From Spinellus fusiger (lineage: Eukaryota > Mucoromycota > Mucoromycetes > Mucorales > Phycomycetaceae), in the NCBI GenBank assembly GCA_025094145.1, contig JALLLS010000010.1, positions 124,001 to 188,000 on the forward strand: DNA of 64,000 nucleotides. Reading direction: 5' to 3'. Below the pieces are notes generated by a model. That model ran no database searches. It saw only the letters and a list, made by a program, of their open reading frames with translations, and was not told the origin of the DNA. The translations under genes and the position numbers were made by a program. Shown one piece after another: positions 36,875 through 49,544 of this stretch (positions are counted from its first letter, which is position 1; the number at the start of each line of letters is the position of its first letter).

Positions 36875-38906
36875 AGATTGATGAAGTTTATTACTCTTAT
36901 CAAATAACAGCACTTGTACATCATTCCTTTTGTTAAAATGATAGGTTGTTCATTAGGCATTATTTTATTCATTATTAATTCTAGAAAGTGTTTTTTTTTA
37001 TCCCAGAGAGAAGATTGTCTATTTATCAGCATGAATAAATAACGTGTGTATCATTACGAGATATTTATTTATTTTTGGCCTCCGGAGGATGAGGAAGATG
37101 AGTTTGACCTTCCTTTTTATAAATATACATACATATAAAAAAAAGAATAATATGGCCTTGTTTTAAAGTAAAAGTTTTCTTTCTTAACTTGGAGATAATT
37201 AGTGTATCAATACATTATAGCAAACTTCCACCTCCGTTAACCTCAGAAGAAGAGTGTACAGTGGATGCTTTTTTGTCAGCGGGGAAATGAGTTTATGTCT
37301 CGTAAATAGTATAACTTACTAAATAGAGAGGTACCGAGCCTACTACTAACATGCACGCGAGGCACTTTTTGGAAGCAGTATTTAAAGGGTACCTGAGAAT
37401 TAGAGTTCATTCAACAGTGTATGGTATTTTTCACTAAACAGTAAACATCTATCATTTTTACATCATGTGTTGTCTTTAGGCATGAATCAAATGTCTACTG
37501 GACTTAGTGCATGGCTAAAGAAACAACTCTACTTACTAACACAATAGATATATATATATATTACTACATCCTTGGTCTTGGATTTTCAAGGACTATTCTC
37601 AACTCTTATTATATTAATTCTTAACAGCTTCTCAAATACACTTGTGGTCTTTATTTATTCGTTGATGTATTGATATAACTAGGATGACTTTCTGAATACC
37701 CATCATTTTCCAATTTATGCTTAAAGTACTTGATGGGGTTCAAATCTGAGCTTTTTGCTATGTCTTTTGACTATTTCGTCAATAGACTTAGTACTGGTGG
37801 CTTCTAAAGAGCATGACCACATGATACCAATAGAATGTGTGCACCCATCTATCTTATTTGATTTCAGGAGAGTCCTACGATCTAATAGCTTTGCTTAGTG
37901 CACATATACATACACACAAGGAGATTTTTATGATATATAGGATGACTATCGCTCACCTAATTTTCAATCATGCATCTATTGGCTGAAATGCCTTCATCTC
38001 TGTTTAAATATACAGATTAAGGTTTTCTGTCTTAATTTCACTAAGAGATTATCTCTGCATTATCATGGATGATTTTTCAAGCCTAAGCACCGAAGAAATG
38101 TAGTGGTGAGTATAAAAAGACAATTATATAATAACTAATGCCATTTGAAGTCCTAGATCTGATACTGGCTTTTAAAAGAAAAGCATTTGGCATAAGCACT
38201 TTTCTCTGATAGTCTTATTTCCTCTGATAAACTGTGAATGCTAATAGTTGCTTACTATTCTTTACACAAATAATACAGATATAAAATCTTTCTTTTTCAT
38301 GTAAAAAGAAAAAAGAGAGAAAAAAAGATATAGAGATGCTAAACACAGTATAGATAATATTTCATTAAAGATAAATAGTACTTGTATTGGCGTATTTAAA
38401 TTGAATCCATGGACAGAATGAATAATGTCTGATGAAAGTAAAAGAGAATATCTGAAAAATATATTTCATTTGACTTTATTCTGATACAAATGACAAGTCA
38501 ACCTTATAGCTGATACTGCGGTGATGTATTCTATCATCAGCACATACTATTTAAGACTTGGCTAATGTGTAAAACAAATGTATGCTATAGTACACTTATC
38601 TAACTGTTCTTAGACAAAAATAAAAAGAATCACACTATAGGGGATGGTATAAGAAAGAAAGAAAAACGTTTTACTGAACATACTAATCACTACTTTCTTT
38701 CCAATAAATAATCTATTGCTCTTGCTATAGCAAACAGTATGTTGTATACTAGATAATCACACTATTTCCATTAATATAATTATAACCAACAAGTTATTCT
38801 ATTACTATTTAACCAAATACTTCTTTAAATCAAACATTACAGTCTTTCTTTTGTGGAATAGCGTGTATTTACTTGATGAGGCTTCAGTCGACTGCTTTCG
38901 CAACAT
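36875..38906. other. AT-rich spacer with a decayed transposase scrap
   Basis: Mostly simple AT-rich sequence. At 37685-37770 the minus strand reads SSDLNPIKYFKHKLE, resembling the last catalytic block (SPDLNPIEYLW) of Tc1-type DDE transposases. Nothing else is recognisable. Confidence 0.5.
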
Positions 38907-40086
38907 TATACACCTTTTTCGGAAAGTATTCGCACAACCTCAGAAAAAAATCGCACACTTTTTTTTTTTTCACTTTTTGCATACTTTATATTTCACTTTT
39001 TGCACAATTTCATAAATTCTTTTTGCACAGTGTGCGAAATTTATTAAAGGGTATGTCTACTTAAACATGTCTTAAATTTCGAAGAAGAGTAACGACAAAA
39101 TTCCTTAAGATCACTGATAAGAACATTGCTACATGCTTCAGTGATCCTCATGTTTAACGTCTCATTTTCTAAGAGCTTTTTTCTTTTAAGCTTACTCTTC
39201 ACAACAGACCAGAGTTGCTCAATGGGATTAAGCTCAGAAGAGTAGGGTGGAAGGTATACATATCCATAGCCACGACCTTCAATAAGTCTGCTAATACTTT
39301 CAGCTGTGTGGATAGGTGAATTATCCATTATTATATAAAGTCCTTTAAATTCACTGTAAAGATCCAAAGCATCCAAAGTGCTTGCAATAAAGTTAAAGTA
39401 ATGACCAGTAACTGTTCCAGTGAGACTGTCCACTGCTTGATCTAACGTTGCAGAGGGGTAATAAAAAAAAAGAATTTTCAGAAAGATGTTTCTTATGGTC
39501 TTCATTTAATAATGCTGGTTGGCCCATTTTTGGGGTCTCTACTGGCTCAACTTTGAGATCTCTGTTCATATTTTGCATGATTTATTCCTGATCTCTTTCA
39601 AGCCAGTCGTATGCAGTTCGATGAGCAATACCCAACTGCTTAGCTGCTTTACCTGCAGTCATATCTAGTTCATAAATCAGATGAAAAAAGTGACCTTTAA
39701 CATCATCACCATGTTTCTTCTATTAAGACACGGGTGCTAGAGTAGAAGTTGTATTCTTTTTGGTGGCCTTGGGTTTTGGCTGAGGCTTTTCGGGTGGTTT
39801 TAAGTCCAAGTAAGTACTGTAGTCTACGATGTTTTGAAGAGGAAAAGATTCTTCATCTACATCTATCAATATGGGCTCATTGCCCGATTCATCGATAGTA
39901 TTTCCCTGTCCATCTTCATAGTAGATTTGTAAGCTCATTGTTGAAAAAATAGTATTTCGAAAAGTGTGTAATTTTTTTTAATGAAATTGTGCAAAAAGTG
40001 AAATATAAAGTATGCAAAAAGTGAAAAAAAAAAAGTGTGCGATTTTTTTCTGAGGTTGTGCGAATACTTTCCGAAAAAGGTGTATA
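38907..40086 (-). mobile_element. Tc1/mariner-type element with about 105-bp TIRs
   Basis: The arm 38907-39013 is the reverse complement of 39982-40086 apart from one base in a homopolymer run. Both begin TATACACCTTTTTCGG, with TA as likely target duplication. On the minus strand lie transposase pieces: an acidic N-terminal frame (39723-39938), a helix-turn-helix block (MTAGKAAKQLGIAHRTAYDW, 39590-39700) and a DDE C-terminus (39044-39505). The second catalytic Asp is in IIMDNSPIHTAE and the last acidic residue in PPYSSELNPIEQLW. The region of the first catalytic Asp appears deleted and a stop splits the first two frames, so the copy is dead or needs help in trans. Confidence 0.85.
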
Positions 40087-40097
40087 TATTAATATAG

Positions 40098-41166
40098 TTA
40101 ATATTTTGTATAGCCTTCTTTGGCATCAATGACTGTCTGGTATCTATCTGTTATGTTTTGAATTTATTGCTATGCAAGTTCAATACTAACTCACTCCCAC
40201 TATTCTGAAATTAGAGCCTTCAAACTTTCTAAATTGGTAATAGATACTCTTCTTTCCTCAATTCGTCTTTCCAAGGCCCACCAGACGTGTTCAATTGGGT
40301 TCAAGTCAGGGATTTGTGTGAGCTCTTAATCAAAGCTCTAAATTTGATATGTCTCTTTTCCACCACGTTGTATAGCCACCTGTATGGCAGCTAGCCCCAT
40401 CTTCTTGGAATATAAAGTCCTTATCCTCTTTATCATTCAATTCAATAAACCATGGCAAAGAGTTTTCTGCCAAAATGTTGATATTTGTCCTGATTTACAG
40501 TGCCATCAATAAAGACCAAAGGCCCAAATCCACCAGCCCAGAAACAGCTCTAGATCAGTATGCTATCTTTCCCCTATTTTAGTTGTAGGTATGATATGAG
40601 CAGCCTTATACCTCTCTCCGATCTTTTGAATCACTCTGATTTCTCCCTGGTAACCCTCTACTTCAAAAGGTGACTCATCAGACCATACGACGCGTCTCCA
40701 GTCCTCGGGAGTCCAATTGACCCGTTCCTTCGCCCAACAAAGCCTTTTCTTCATGTTTTCTTCAGACAACCTTGGCTTGTGTGCTGCAAATTAAGAACCA
40801 AACTCAATCTGATGTATTCATTTGATGAATTTTGCTCTACAGATGATTATCTGATGTGCCTTAAGTTCAAAGTTTATGAAGTTATAGGAGGCAAATGGGT
40901 TGCCTCTTAGAATGGTCTCAAGTCGTCTGAGGTCTCTCTCGTTTAGCTTTTTTGGTGCACCAGAACTAGGTCTTGGTAGAGGTGTACCAGTAGCCATGAT
41001 CCTACTAATGATCTTTTGGACAGTAGACTTGTTAATGCCAACGACCTTTGAAATGCTACTCATGGAGTAATTTTCTTTTTTTAAGCCAATAAATACCCCA
41101 GTACTCTCTTTCTTTAATATTATTATAAACTCTAGAGTTTCTAGTTGAGGATTCTGCGTTTGACAT
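40098..41166 (-). pseudogene. Second Tc1-like transposase pseudogene
   Basis: From an ATG at 41166 the minus strand runs through a frameshift near 41070 into a helix-turn-helix (SISKVVGINKSTVQKIISR). It continues to RVVWSDESPFEV (first Asp), EDGASCHTGG (second Asp) and IPDLNPIEHVWWALERR (last acidic residue). Several in-frame stops break the second half. It belongs to a different family from its neighbour at 38907-40086, which abuts it. Confidence 0.8.
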
Positions 41167-42020
41167 TTGAAATTGTTTAATGAAATATGATTCTATGGTA
41201 AAAAGAAGAGGAATCATGTTTAAAAATGTATAAAACTATAACTATATTTAAGTCATTAAAAATATGAAAGAAAGAACCTAAATATGAATTATGAAATAAA
41301 TTCTTCTTGAAGAATAATAATCTGTCAAGGTGTTTACAAAATTGAGGTAAATTTTTGCATAGACTATCTTTAGGTAGATGCTTTTGTTTGTTTGTTTAAA
41401 TAGCATATATAGTTTATTAAACTATTGTTCGAGTCCACCTACTTAAACTGAACTTGAATAGAACACAACATTAATGAAAGTATCTATCATGGCTATTTCT
41501 TCATTGGTATTCATACATTATTTAGACATCTTTTATTTCATCAAGTAAATAGGGTGATCCACATTTTCTATAAAAAAATTCATTTGAACTAGTAGTTTTT
41601 ACAGTTTATATTCTTTTGTGATCTTTACTATAAAAGTTTATCATTATTTTTGAGATTTATAATATGGAGTATTTAAGTAATATTCAAATCAGTCCAGCTT
41701 ACTGACAATGATTGTAATTGATTAAAATAATGAATTAAGTCTGATTTAATAGATTATAATATTTGAAATACTACTTGTATCTATCTATAGTAAAGCACAA
41801 CCTCTTTAATAGTTATTGAATGCTCCATTTCATTTCAAAACTATTGAATATTCATAATACAGCTGCTTATTTTTCTTGTAGGATTATAATGGCCAAGATA
41901 CAAACAGTATAGAGCCTCTTCCATGTTATGAAAACCATATTAGACGCACAGTTTTACTTGCAAGAGTTTCAAGTTGAACAGTTATTGACTAGTCTTACGT
42001 AGAAGTGTTTATTGATTTGT

Positions 42021-43459
42021 CTAGGGTAAAACAATATATTTCTGTAAATGCTCAGGAATAGATGTGCTTAACTTCTTAGAATCAAGCCATGAGCGACCTA
42101 GAAATGACAAATCAGCTTCACTATATTATCTTATAGACATCTACTTACTAAAAAGACGAGTCTGGTATCGATAAGCTCCATCACATAGAATAGTAACTAT
42201 TTTCTTGCCTAAAGAAAAATAACTCAGTCAATACATATAACTATGTACATCTTATAAACTTTTCATTTCGAATTACCTTTGCCCAATTGCTTGGCCATTT
42301 CAACGGCAGCAACTACATTCAATGCAGAACTGGCACCGACGTAAATACCTTCTTCATCCAACAAGCGGTAAACCATCTTGATGGACTCTTCATCAGGAAT
42401 ATGAACAGCACCATCAATGATCTCAATATCTGGAGCCAGGTTATCAGTGATACGACCCTGTCCAATGCCTTCAGTGATGGAGCTACCAGATCTTTCTTTC
42501 AACTTTCCATTGCTAGTAATATAGCTGTGAAGGACAGATCCTGGTGGATCAGCCAAAAATATCTTGACTTTGTCTCCTTTTTTGTCTTTGAGATACCGAG
42601 CAACGCCTGCCAAAGTACCGCCTGTACCTGTTGAACATACAAATCCATCTACCTCTCCGTTTGTTTGTTGATAAATCTCGGGGCCTGTGGTTTCAATGTG
42701 TGCCTGACGATTGGCAGTATTGTCAAACTGGTTGGTCCATACTGCATTCTCTAGCTTTTCAGCATGTCGCTTAGCCTGGTGGTTGTAGTTTTCTGGGTTC
42801 TCAAAAGCAACAGCTGGTACAGGGTAGACCTCAGCACCCAACATGCGCAACAAATCAATCTTTTCTTGTGACTAGTAGTAGAGATGGACGTTATTATAAG
42901 TTTGTGAATGAACATGTAATATGTTTCAAGCCAATGACTTTGCTATATTTCTCTCTTACCTGATTGCTTGGCATATAAATAACACATTTATAGCCCTTTG
43001 CACGACACACATGGGCAATACCAATACCTGTATTTCCTGCAGTTCCTTCAACAACAGTACCCCCTGGTTGAATAAGTCCCTTTTCTTCTGCATTCTTAAT
43101 GACAAACAGAGCAGCACGGTCTTTTACAGAACCACCTGGGTTCATGAATTCAGCCTTGGCCAATATATCACAGCCAGTCTCTTCACTGAGACGGTTTAAA
43201 CGCAACTAGGAAGGTACGTATAAGGAACAAATATCTCAGTAGTTGAACTTTCTACACCAACTCACCAAAGGCGTGTTACCAATAGCACCAACAAAACCAT
43301 TGGCAACCTAACAGAGTATGAAAATAAGACATTAAAGATGAGATAGGTTGTATTAAAGAACATATAGTATATATATGTATATATATATCATTTTACATTA
43401 TTTTTTGCAGTAGACCTCAAGGAAGAGTAAGCATGAGAAAATATCCGCTGTAGGTTCAT
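42021..43459 (-). CDS. Mitochondrial-type cysteine synthase (PLP-dependent, fungal CS2/Mcy1 group)
   Basis: Makes cysteine from O-acetylserine and sulfide in canonical family members. Six exons (43397-43459, 43266-43307, 42960-43205, 42277-42871, 42149-42208, 42021-42097) give 360 aa. Exon 1 encodes [20 protein letters not shown], an Arg/Ser-rich lead typical of mitochondrial import. AIGNTPLLRLNRL, then [11 protein letters not shown] with the PLP Lys, [20 protein letters not shown] (phosphate loop) and [11 protein letters not shown] follow. The C-terminus [11 protein letters not shown] needs the last intron (GTAAGT to TTTCTAG); without it the protein stops 26 residues early. A longer frame upstream of this ATG starts with GTG and looks like a shadow. 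Yeast Mcy1 of this group has lost clear activity, so substrate is uncertain. Confidence 0.85.
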
Positions 43460-43969
43460 AATAAGTGTCTGCAAAAAGAGTTCCTGAAAAGAACAAAGCT
43501 AATGAAAAGATAGAGTCTTTTTGAGTTGGTGTCTTTCGGAAATTAAAAATTAAAAACAGGACAAAAATGAATGACGCGATCGAATACAGTAGAGATTGGT
43601 GAGCACGCCATTGATTACTCACTCTATAGAAACTCTATATCTATAGTTTAAAGCACTATGTTTATATATCTATATACATACAAACATATATATATATATA
43701 TATTGAACCTTAAAAAAAGATTCCTGAATATACATTAATAAAACAATAAAGTGAAAAACAGAGCGCTCTCAATTCATTCAATTTGAAAAATAGGCATGAT
43801 TGTAAAGAAAATGTTAGTAATGATAATGCTAGTGATAATAATAATAATAATAATAGTAATAATAATAGTAATAATAATAGATAGCAATTAGAATAAAGAC
43901 AGAGAAATACAATAACAATTAATTAAGTATGAGAAATGTATGTAAATGTTCCTGCCCTTCAGAGATCCT
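43460..43969. other. Spacer with AT microsatellites
   Basis: Contains (TA)n at 43688-43701 and (AAT)n with AGT interruptions at 43837-43880. It lies between two minus-strand genes. Confidence 0.7.
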
Positions 43970-46900
43970 TTAGGCTTGTACATTTAACCATTCTACAGGA
44001 TCATCGGTGCCTACCAAGCTCTCCACAGAGTCAAGCAATTGCTGAGTTTGCTGTACAAATGTATGGTGGTTCATCACATAAGACATGAGGCATGTGAAAG
44101 CAGAAGATGAAGTCTTGAGAAAGTTGCCTTGGATTTCTTGTTGAAGAATAGAAGAATATCTGTCTCTTAAATCCATGGGAGATACCAAGTAGGGCGGCAG
44201 TGGCATTTTTGTTGCTAAGGATGCTGATGTAAGTTTAAGAGTTGTAATAACAGCAGATAGCTATTGAAATGAATAGATGAGTTATAATTCTCTTGATTTA
44301 TATTGACTTACATATTGTCTGCGTTCCTGAAGAAAGCCATCTACAAACAAGTGTGTCCAACTCGAATCTACATTGCGTGAACAGTAGGCCTATGACACTA
44401 GTTAAATGGGTGTTCCTTCACTCTATGTGTTCTTACCATACTGCTGACAAGTTCTGACATGTTATCTACACAACTGAGAATGGTAGCATATTCTTGTTTT
44501 GGGAATTTGCCATGAAGTGGGGGCTCAAAAGTAGAGAGAAACAAGAATGAACGCTCATCTTCAATTTGGCGTTTGATGTTAAGTGATATTTTGTTAAATA
44601 TCTTTATCTGAGAGGCGGTAGGAGGCTTGCCATTAGCAGAGCGGACAAGATTAGCGGATAGAATGCCATAAAGTACTTCAACATCGTGGATTGTGTGGGC
44701 CAAGCGTTTTCTTAGTTCTACACGTCCGATGACTGGGTAGGGCAGAACCATAAGAATGTAAGAGGCAGCAATGCCAATAAGAACCAATAAAACACGCTGA
44801 ATAAAAGACATTAGTTGATTGAGAATATTTAGTAAAATGCCAGCAACTTTATTTACCTTGCCAGCAATAGTCCAAACCGCATCATAATTGGGAACTCCAC
44901 TAGCAACATAGTTATATTCATACACAACAACCTGTAAAACAACAGAATACAGTATTAGTATCAGTTGTCTATTAGAGTTGCAGTCCACCTACTAGGATCA
45001 TAGTAATCTTGATCATCAGGGCTGTAGCCTTGTAGATATTGGTGAACAAGAAGATGTAGTAGAGTGGAAGGAAGAAGATAAAGCTGACAACGACAATGCC
45101 ATAAGGGTTTCCTTGGCTAATTTCCCAAACAATGATTCCTGCTATACCACCCATGACAGTGCCTATGATCTTAAGGAAAAGTCTAAATATTCAGCAAAAC
45201 ATGATTAGCTCCCATTTAATAAAAAGTTGATCTGTATTCCTCATAGCAAAAATAAAAGAAACTTACGTAAAGTTAAACATGCCAGTCATAGGAACCATCC
45301 AAAGAACCAAAGTAATCAGAGCCCATTGACCACGCCATGCAATATACCATGCAACAGACCAGGGCAGATAGCATGGAATAGCACCCAAAACAACACCAAC
45401 TGCAGTCTTGAAAGAAAAGACGGTATCGGTCTCAAACAGCCAGTTAGTGATCTTTTGGAATTGGTAGAAGAATCGTTCTGTTACTGTGGTAGGGGGTGTA
45501 ACATCAGCATCTCGAGTATATATCTTTCCGTTGACTACTTTCTTGTGGTAAGGTTTTCCTTTACTAATGATGTCTGAGTTGTCTTGTCGTGTAGATGTAC
45601 GAATAAGTGTCAATTCATATCCTCCATTGAGTTCACTAAAGTTTCTCCTTCAGCTCCAATGTCTGACTCCATTTTAGGGCGTTTGAACCATTTACGAAGG
45701 GTCATTACAGGAAGCCAGAAACTATACTTTGGGTGGGCGGTGCTATTTTCTTCAATATGCTTCAATAGATTAACGACATGAGTGGCATATCCTTTAAGAT
45801 TGAACTGGTATAAGAATATTAAGTAAAAGATGTCATATTCTTTTTTATGGGCCTGGATATATAAATCCTGGTCGCGTTCACTCTGCTCTTTACATTCTTG
45901 ATCGAATTGGCGAATAGCTTCCTCCAATCTCTCTCTTGATTTTTTCAAGAGGCTAGCTGTCTCTTGGTCTACTGATTGTGTGAAAATGGCATAGAATAGT
46001 CGAGGGAAAGGCCAAAGAAAACTGCTTCTCTTTGTGCGTGGATTTCTGTGAAAGTGGTTGAGTGACTGAATGCAGTCTGTGAGGCCTTGTTGAGTCGTTT
46101 CCAATAGTTTCTGACATACGGATTGTGCTGATTGAAATGATACTTGGAATTGCTGTAGTTTGACACTTTTGTTCGATTCAACATATAACTCCTCGATGTT
46201 TTTTGAGTATTCTTTCTTAAGGATCCAGCTAAGGCCGATGCCATAAAGAGTTGGTCGCATATCTTTAACTATCTTGGTCATGGCACTTATGTCTATGGAT
46301 GAAATCCTGGAGTAGATAATCTCTCTTTGTACTGCCCGTTTGCTGTCAATAAGCATCAATAGACTACTGTTGAGCTTTCCCTGAAGTGCAGGAAGATTTG
46401 ATTCAAGTCCATCAAATGAGTTGGATAAGAATGCACTAGAATTCTCTTCCGCAAAAGACTTGTACTCTGTAAGAGTTTTCTTCAATAGCATCATATAGTT
46501 GGTAACACTATCATCAGGCCATAGGAGGTAATTGACGGCAAGAGAGGCTGCTCCTGCAACAGCAATAGGTTTCATAAAAAGCCACTAAGATTGGGTGAGC
46601 ATTCTTTCTAGTTCTTTTACCAATGTTCATCAATGAACTCTACGTACCACAAGATCTGGTACGAACATAGGTGTAATAGAAGCATAAGTCATGGAAAGCT
46701 ATTGAGAATGAGTAATGCCGTTACAGTAGTAATCAGACTTACTGTAACTAAAATACATGCATTGACACATGCAAAGTTGGCTATAAAAAGTCATGTTAGT
46801 ATATATGTTTCCTACATTTAGAGTCCTGTACCTTTTGGAAACCTCATTCTAACATAGTTTAGGCAGAATGTACCAAAGAATAGAAAAACAGCCAACACCA

Positions 46901-47567
46901 CACTCTTTGCAGGCTGAACAGGGTTTGGATCAGCCTTATTGCGGGCTAGATCGGCCAGGAACATGCCTTATTCCCGAAGAATCAGCCAATTGTAAATAGA
47001 AATAAGACTACAGAGTGCAGATTGTGTGTATTCTCCACCCCATCTTACCCAATAAACACCAAAGACTACCAATAAGAGCACCAAATGTACCATATACCAC
47101 TGCCTATATGTTCTTGGTAAGTCTATGTTCTATTCTATTAAGAGTTGTTCATCTGTTTGTCTACCTCAGTCTGAACACCTATTATAGAATAAAAGATGAG
47201 TATATGTTATAATGATGCATCCACTGATTAAGGACATACCAATTGTTCTCACAGGAAAATAAAAGATGGCGACAATAGCAACAAGGAGTGCACCATCACC
47301 AAGTTCTGATTTCATTGTATTGCAGATAGTGAGGATCATGGCTAAAGCAAGCCCAATTGAGGCCTTTACCACCTTTCTTCCCTGTATAAAGCTGGGAAGT
47401 AGTGTCTTCCATTTGGATGGGTTTCCAGATCCTGTCTCATTGGATTGAGCTTTTATGTTTGTTGGCATGGTTAAACCCGTTGTAGATGATTTTTCGTTGT
47501 TATCTTTCTGGGAAGAGGCCGAGCCTTCTGATTCTCGATCTGCTTCTAGATGCTCTGTATCCTTCAT
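43970..47567 (-). CDS. FUSC/DUF2421 multi-pass membrane protein (fusaric-acid-resistance or ArAE-like, Bre4 related)
   Basis: Large membrane protein related to aromatic-acid exporters and the fungal Bre4 group. Exons resolved at the 5' end are 47240-47567, a 14-nt microexon 47165-47178, 47049-47103 and 46832-46966. The first FUSC half follows (KVVKASIGLALAMIL, AVVYGTFGALIGSLWCLL, KSVVLAVFLFFGTFCLNY), then a long soluble helical region (46575-45690). The second half has FKTAVGVVLGAIPCYLP, RGQWALITLVLWMVP, GTVMGGIAGIIVWEI and RVLLVLIGIAASYILM. A C-terminal helical DUF2421-like domain ends at 43970. Near 45610-45690 the frame changes without a consensus donor, so either an unusual intron or a frameshift is present. 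Substrate is unknown. Confidence 0.75.
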
Positions 47568-48790
47568 GATCTAGAATCTATCCTCAAAGAATTGGAAATG
47601 AAGAGAAGAATCCAATTGAGAAGAGAGAGAATGTATGAGAGAGATTAGGCAGAAAAGGATGATTTATTTGTCTTTTATGAGTGATTTATTTATTTCTTCC
47701 CGGAGAATCAACTGTCAATAAAATATCGGATTATCTTTGTTAACTCCTCTCAAAAAGAAATGTCTTTGTCATGGAAGAATAAATACCGGAAGCATAGTGA
47801 AGATTGCTCGGTATATCCAGACGACACAGCCATGGCCAAATAGATAAACTAACACTTGAGAGCTGGAGTTGCTTATATTTCGAACAACTATTTCATTTTT
47901 GGTATTCTATTTCTTCATCATTTGCAGTGCATAGGCACACACTTTATTTCCTTTTCTATATTTATATATATTTCCTAAAAAGTTCTTAGCAGATTCAACT
48001 TTTTATGTTTATATTATTCCCTTAATGATACAAATTATTTCTTATGTTTAGCTCTAATATATCCTTCTTTTTATTAAGTAACCAACAAGTCTACTAGCTT
48101 CCAACATCCGCCATATCAAATATAGTTTGGATTCTTTTTTCTTTTCTTTTCACACTGATATATCTTTATGATCTTCTTTGAGAAAGACTTTAAACCTTCG
48201 ATTGGTAGACACAAGGGGACTCTATAAAGCATCACAGGACATAAACAGGCTCCACTGATATTTAGTAAAGATAGGAATGACATTCATCGTATTATGACAT
48301 CTCTGTTCCATTTCAGTAAGAGTATACTATTTTCGCAAAGAATCGTTTATTTCTTTCATTTTTTGTATGGTCACAGCCAATATCTCGCTCAATCACTTTG
48401 AATGGCTTAATTTTATTTATTTATTTTTAATGGTTCTTTTTTCATTCCCAAAAAGTGAACAGATAATTTATGAAAATAGTGTATAGTTGGTGAATTCATC
48501 ATCTATGATCTTATATTTGAATATCAGACTACCCTTTAGTTTATATTTTCTGATAGATATTGTTTTATTTTCCTCTCATTGCCTTTTCAAATAAGACATT
48601 GACATGCTCAATAAAGTTGGAGTGTGAACTTAAGATCAGACAGGCATAGGCTCGGCACTATTTTATTAGCCTCAGTCTAAAAATAAATGACTATTACGGT
48701 ATCTATTATTGTTCAATTACATATGACAACCAACTCTAGGACTGAATCAATAAAAACAGCAATGCTCAGAATCATCAGACATGCTTAATA
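47568..48790. other. AT-rich spacer
   Basis: No gene recognised. The first 150 bases upstream of 47567 are purine-rich and likely the promoter and 5' UTR of the FUSC gene. Confidence 0.5.
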
Positions 48791-48889
48791 ATATGACTTG
48801 ATCTTTCAGAGTGAAGTGCTCTATTCACATTCTTCAGAAATGATTGGCACACTTTCTCTCTCTCTATCTTCCCACCACTTGTCGGATAG

Positions 48890-49055
48890 TCACAAAAGCA
48901 ATCTAAAGAGACAGACAGACAGACCGACAGACAGAGGCTTTTTGGATAATAAAACACTTACGAGTAGAATATTCGACGCTTGTAACAATATGAGTATCAT
49001 TGATTCACAAGGTTTTTGTCGCAGATCTGCTTCGAAATTTGATGAGATATCTTAA
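48890..49055 (+). pseudogene. DDE transposase tail with an (AGAC)n expansion
   Basis: The plus strand reads SNLKRQ, then an (AGAC)n microsatellite (about 48907-48935), then FLDNKTLTSRIFDACNNMS and GFCRRSASKFDEI. This matches residue by residue the tail of the element at 38907-40086 (LLENETLNMRITEACSN, EFCRYSSSKF). It is a diverged relic on the opposite strand. Confidence 0.6.
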
Positions 49056-49544
49056 TAAAAATCCTTTTAAAAACAAACACGGATTATGCCAAAAGAGGCA
49101 TGCCAACAATTCTCGGGAAAAGTGTTAAAGCACAAAAATAATGAGTATTTCTCCTACCAAAGTGGTCACACACTCAGCCATGTTTAATAACCTTTACCCG
49201 ATATTCTAGAGGATTATTATCTTATTTTGTTTTGTGCTCATCTTTTGTCCTACTATTCGCTTGTTCAGTACGATGCCAAAGCATCAGTATTCTTTAGGTT
49301 AAATAGAACTATAGATTATAATAAAGAAAACTATGACTACAATACATACAGTTCAAACTATTGTTTTGTTTTATCTTCATATCCTTGAATCATTGATACA
49401 TTGGACATGATAGCCATCCTCTATAGAAATTTACAAAACCATATAACCACACTTTAAGGACCTGTACAAATAATTGTTCTATTCCATTGATATACTTTAT
49501 TTTGTTTTTTAATCACCATACCTATCTCTATTACTCTGTAGCTT
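49056..49544. other. AT-rich spacer between transposon relics
   Basis: I recognise nothing in this stretch. Confidence 0.4.

Noticed and set aside
41420..41440. GTTCGAGTCC resembling a tRNA B box
   Set aside because: No A box at a suitable distance and no cloverleaf can be drawn.
43398..43622. Membrane-anchored N-terminus for cysteine synthase starting at 43622
   Set aside because: It starts with GTG, lacks a good donor into the next exon, and the alternative frame gives an in-phase join with a mitochondrial lead.
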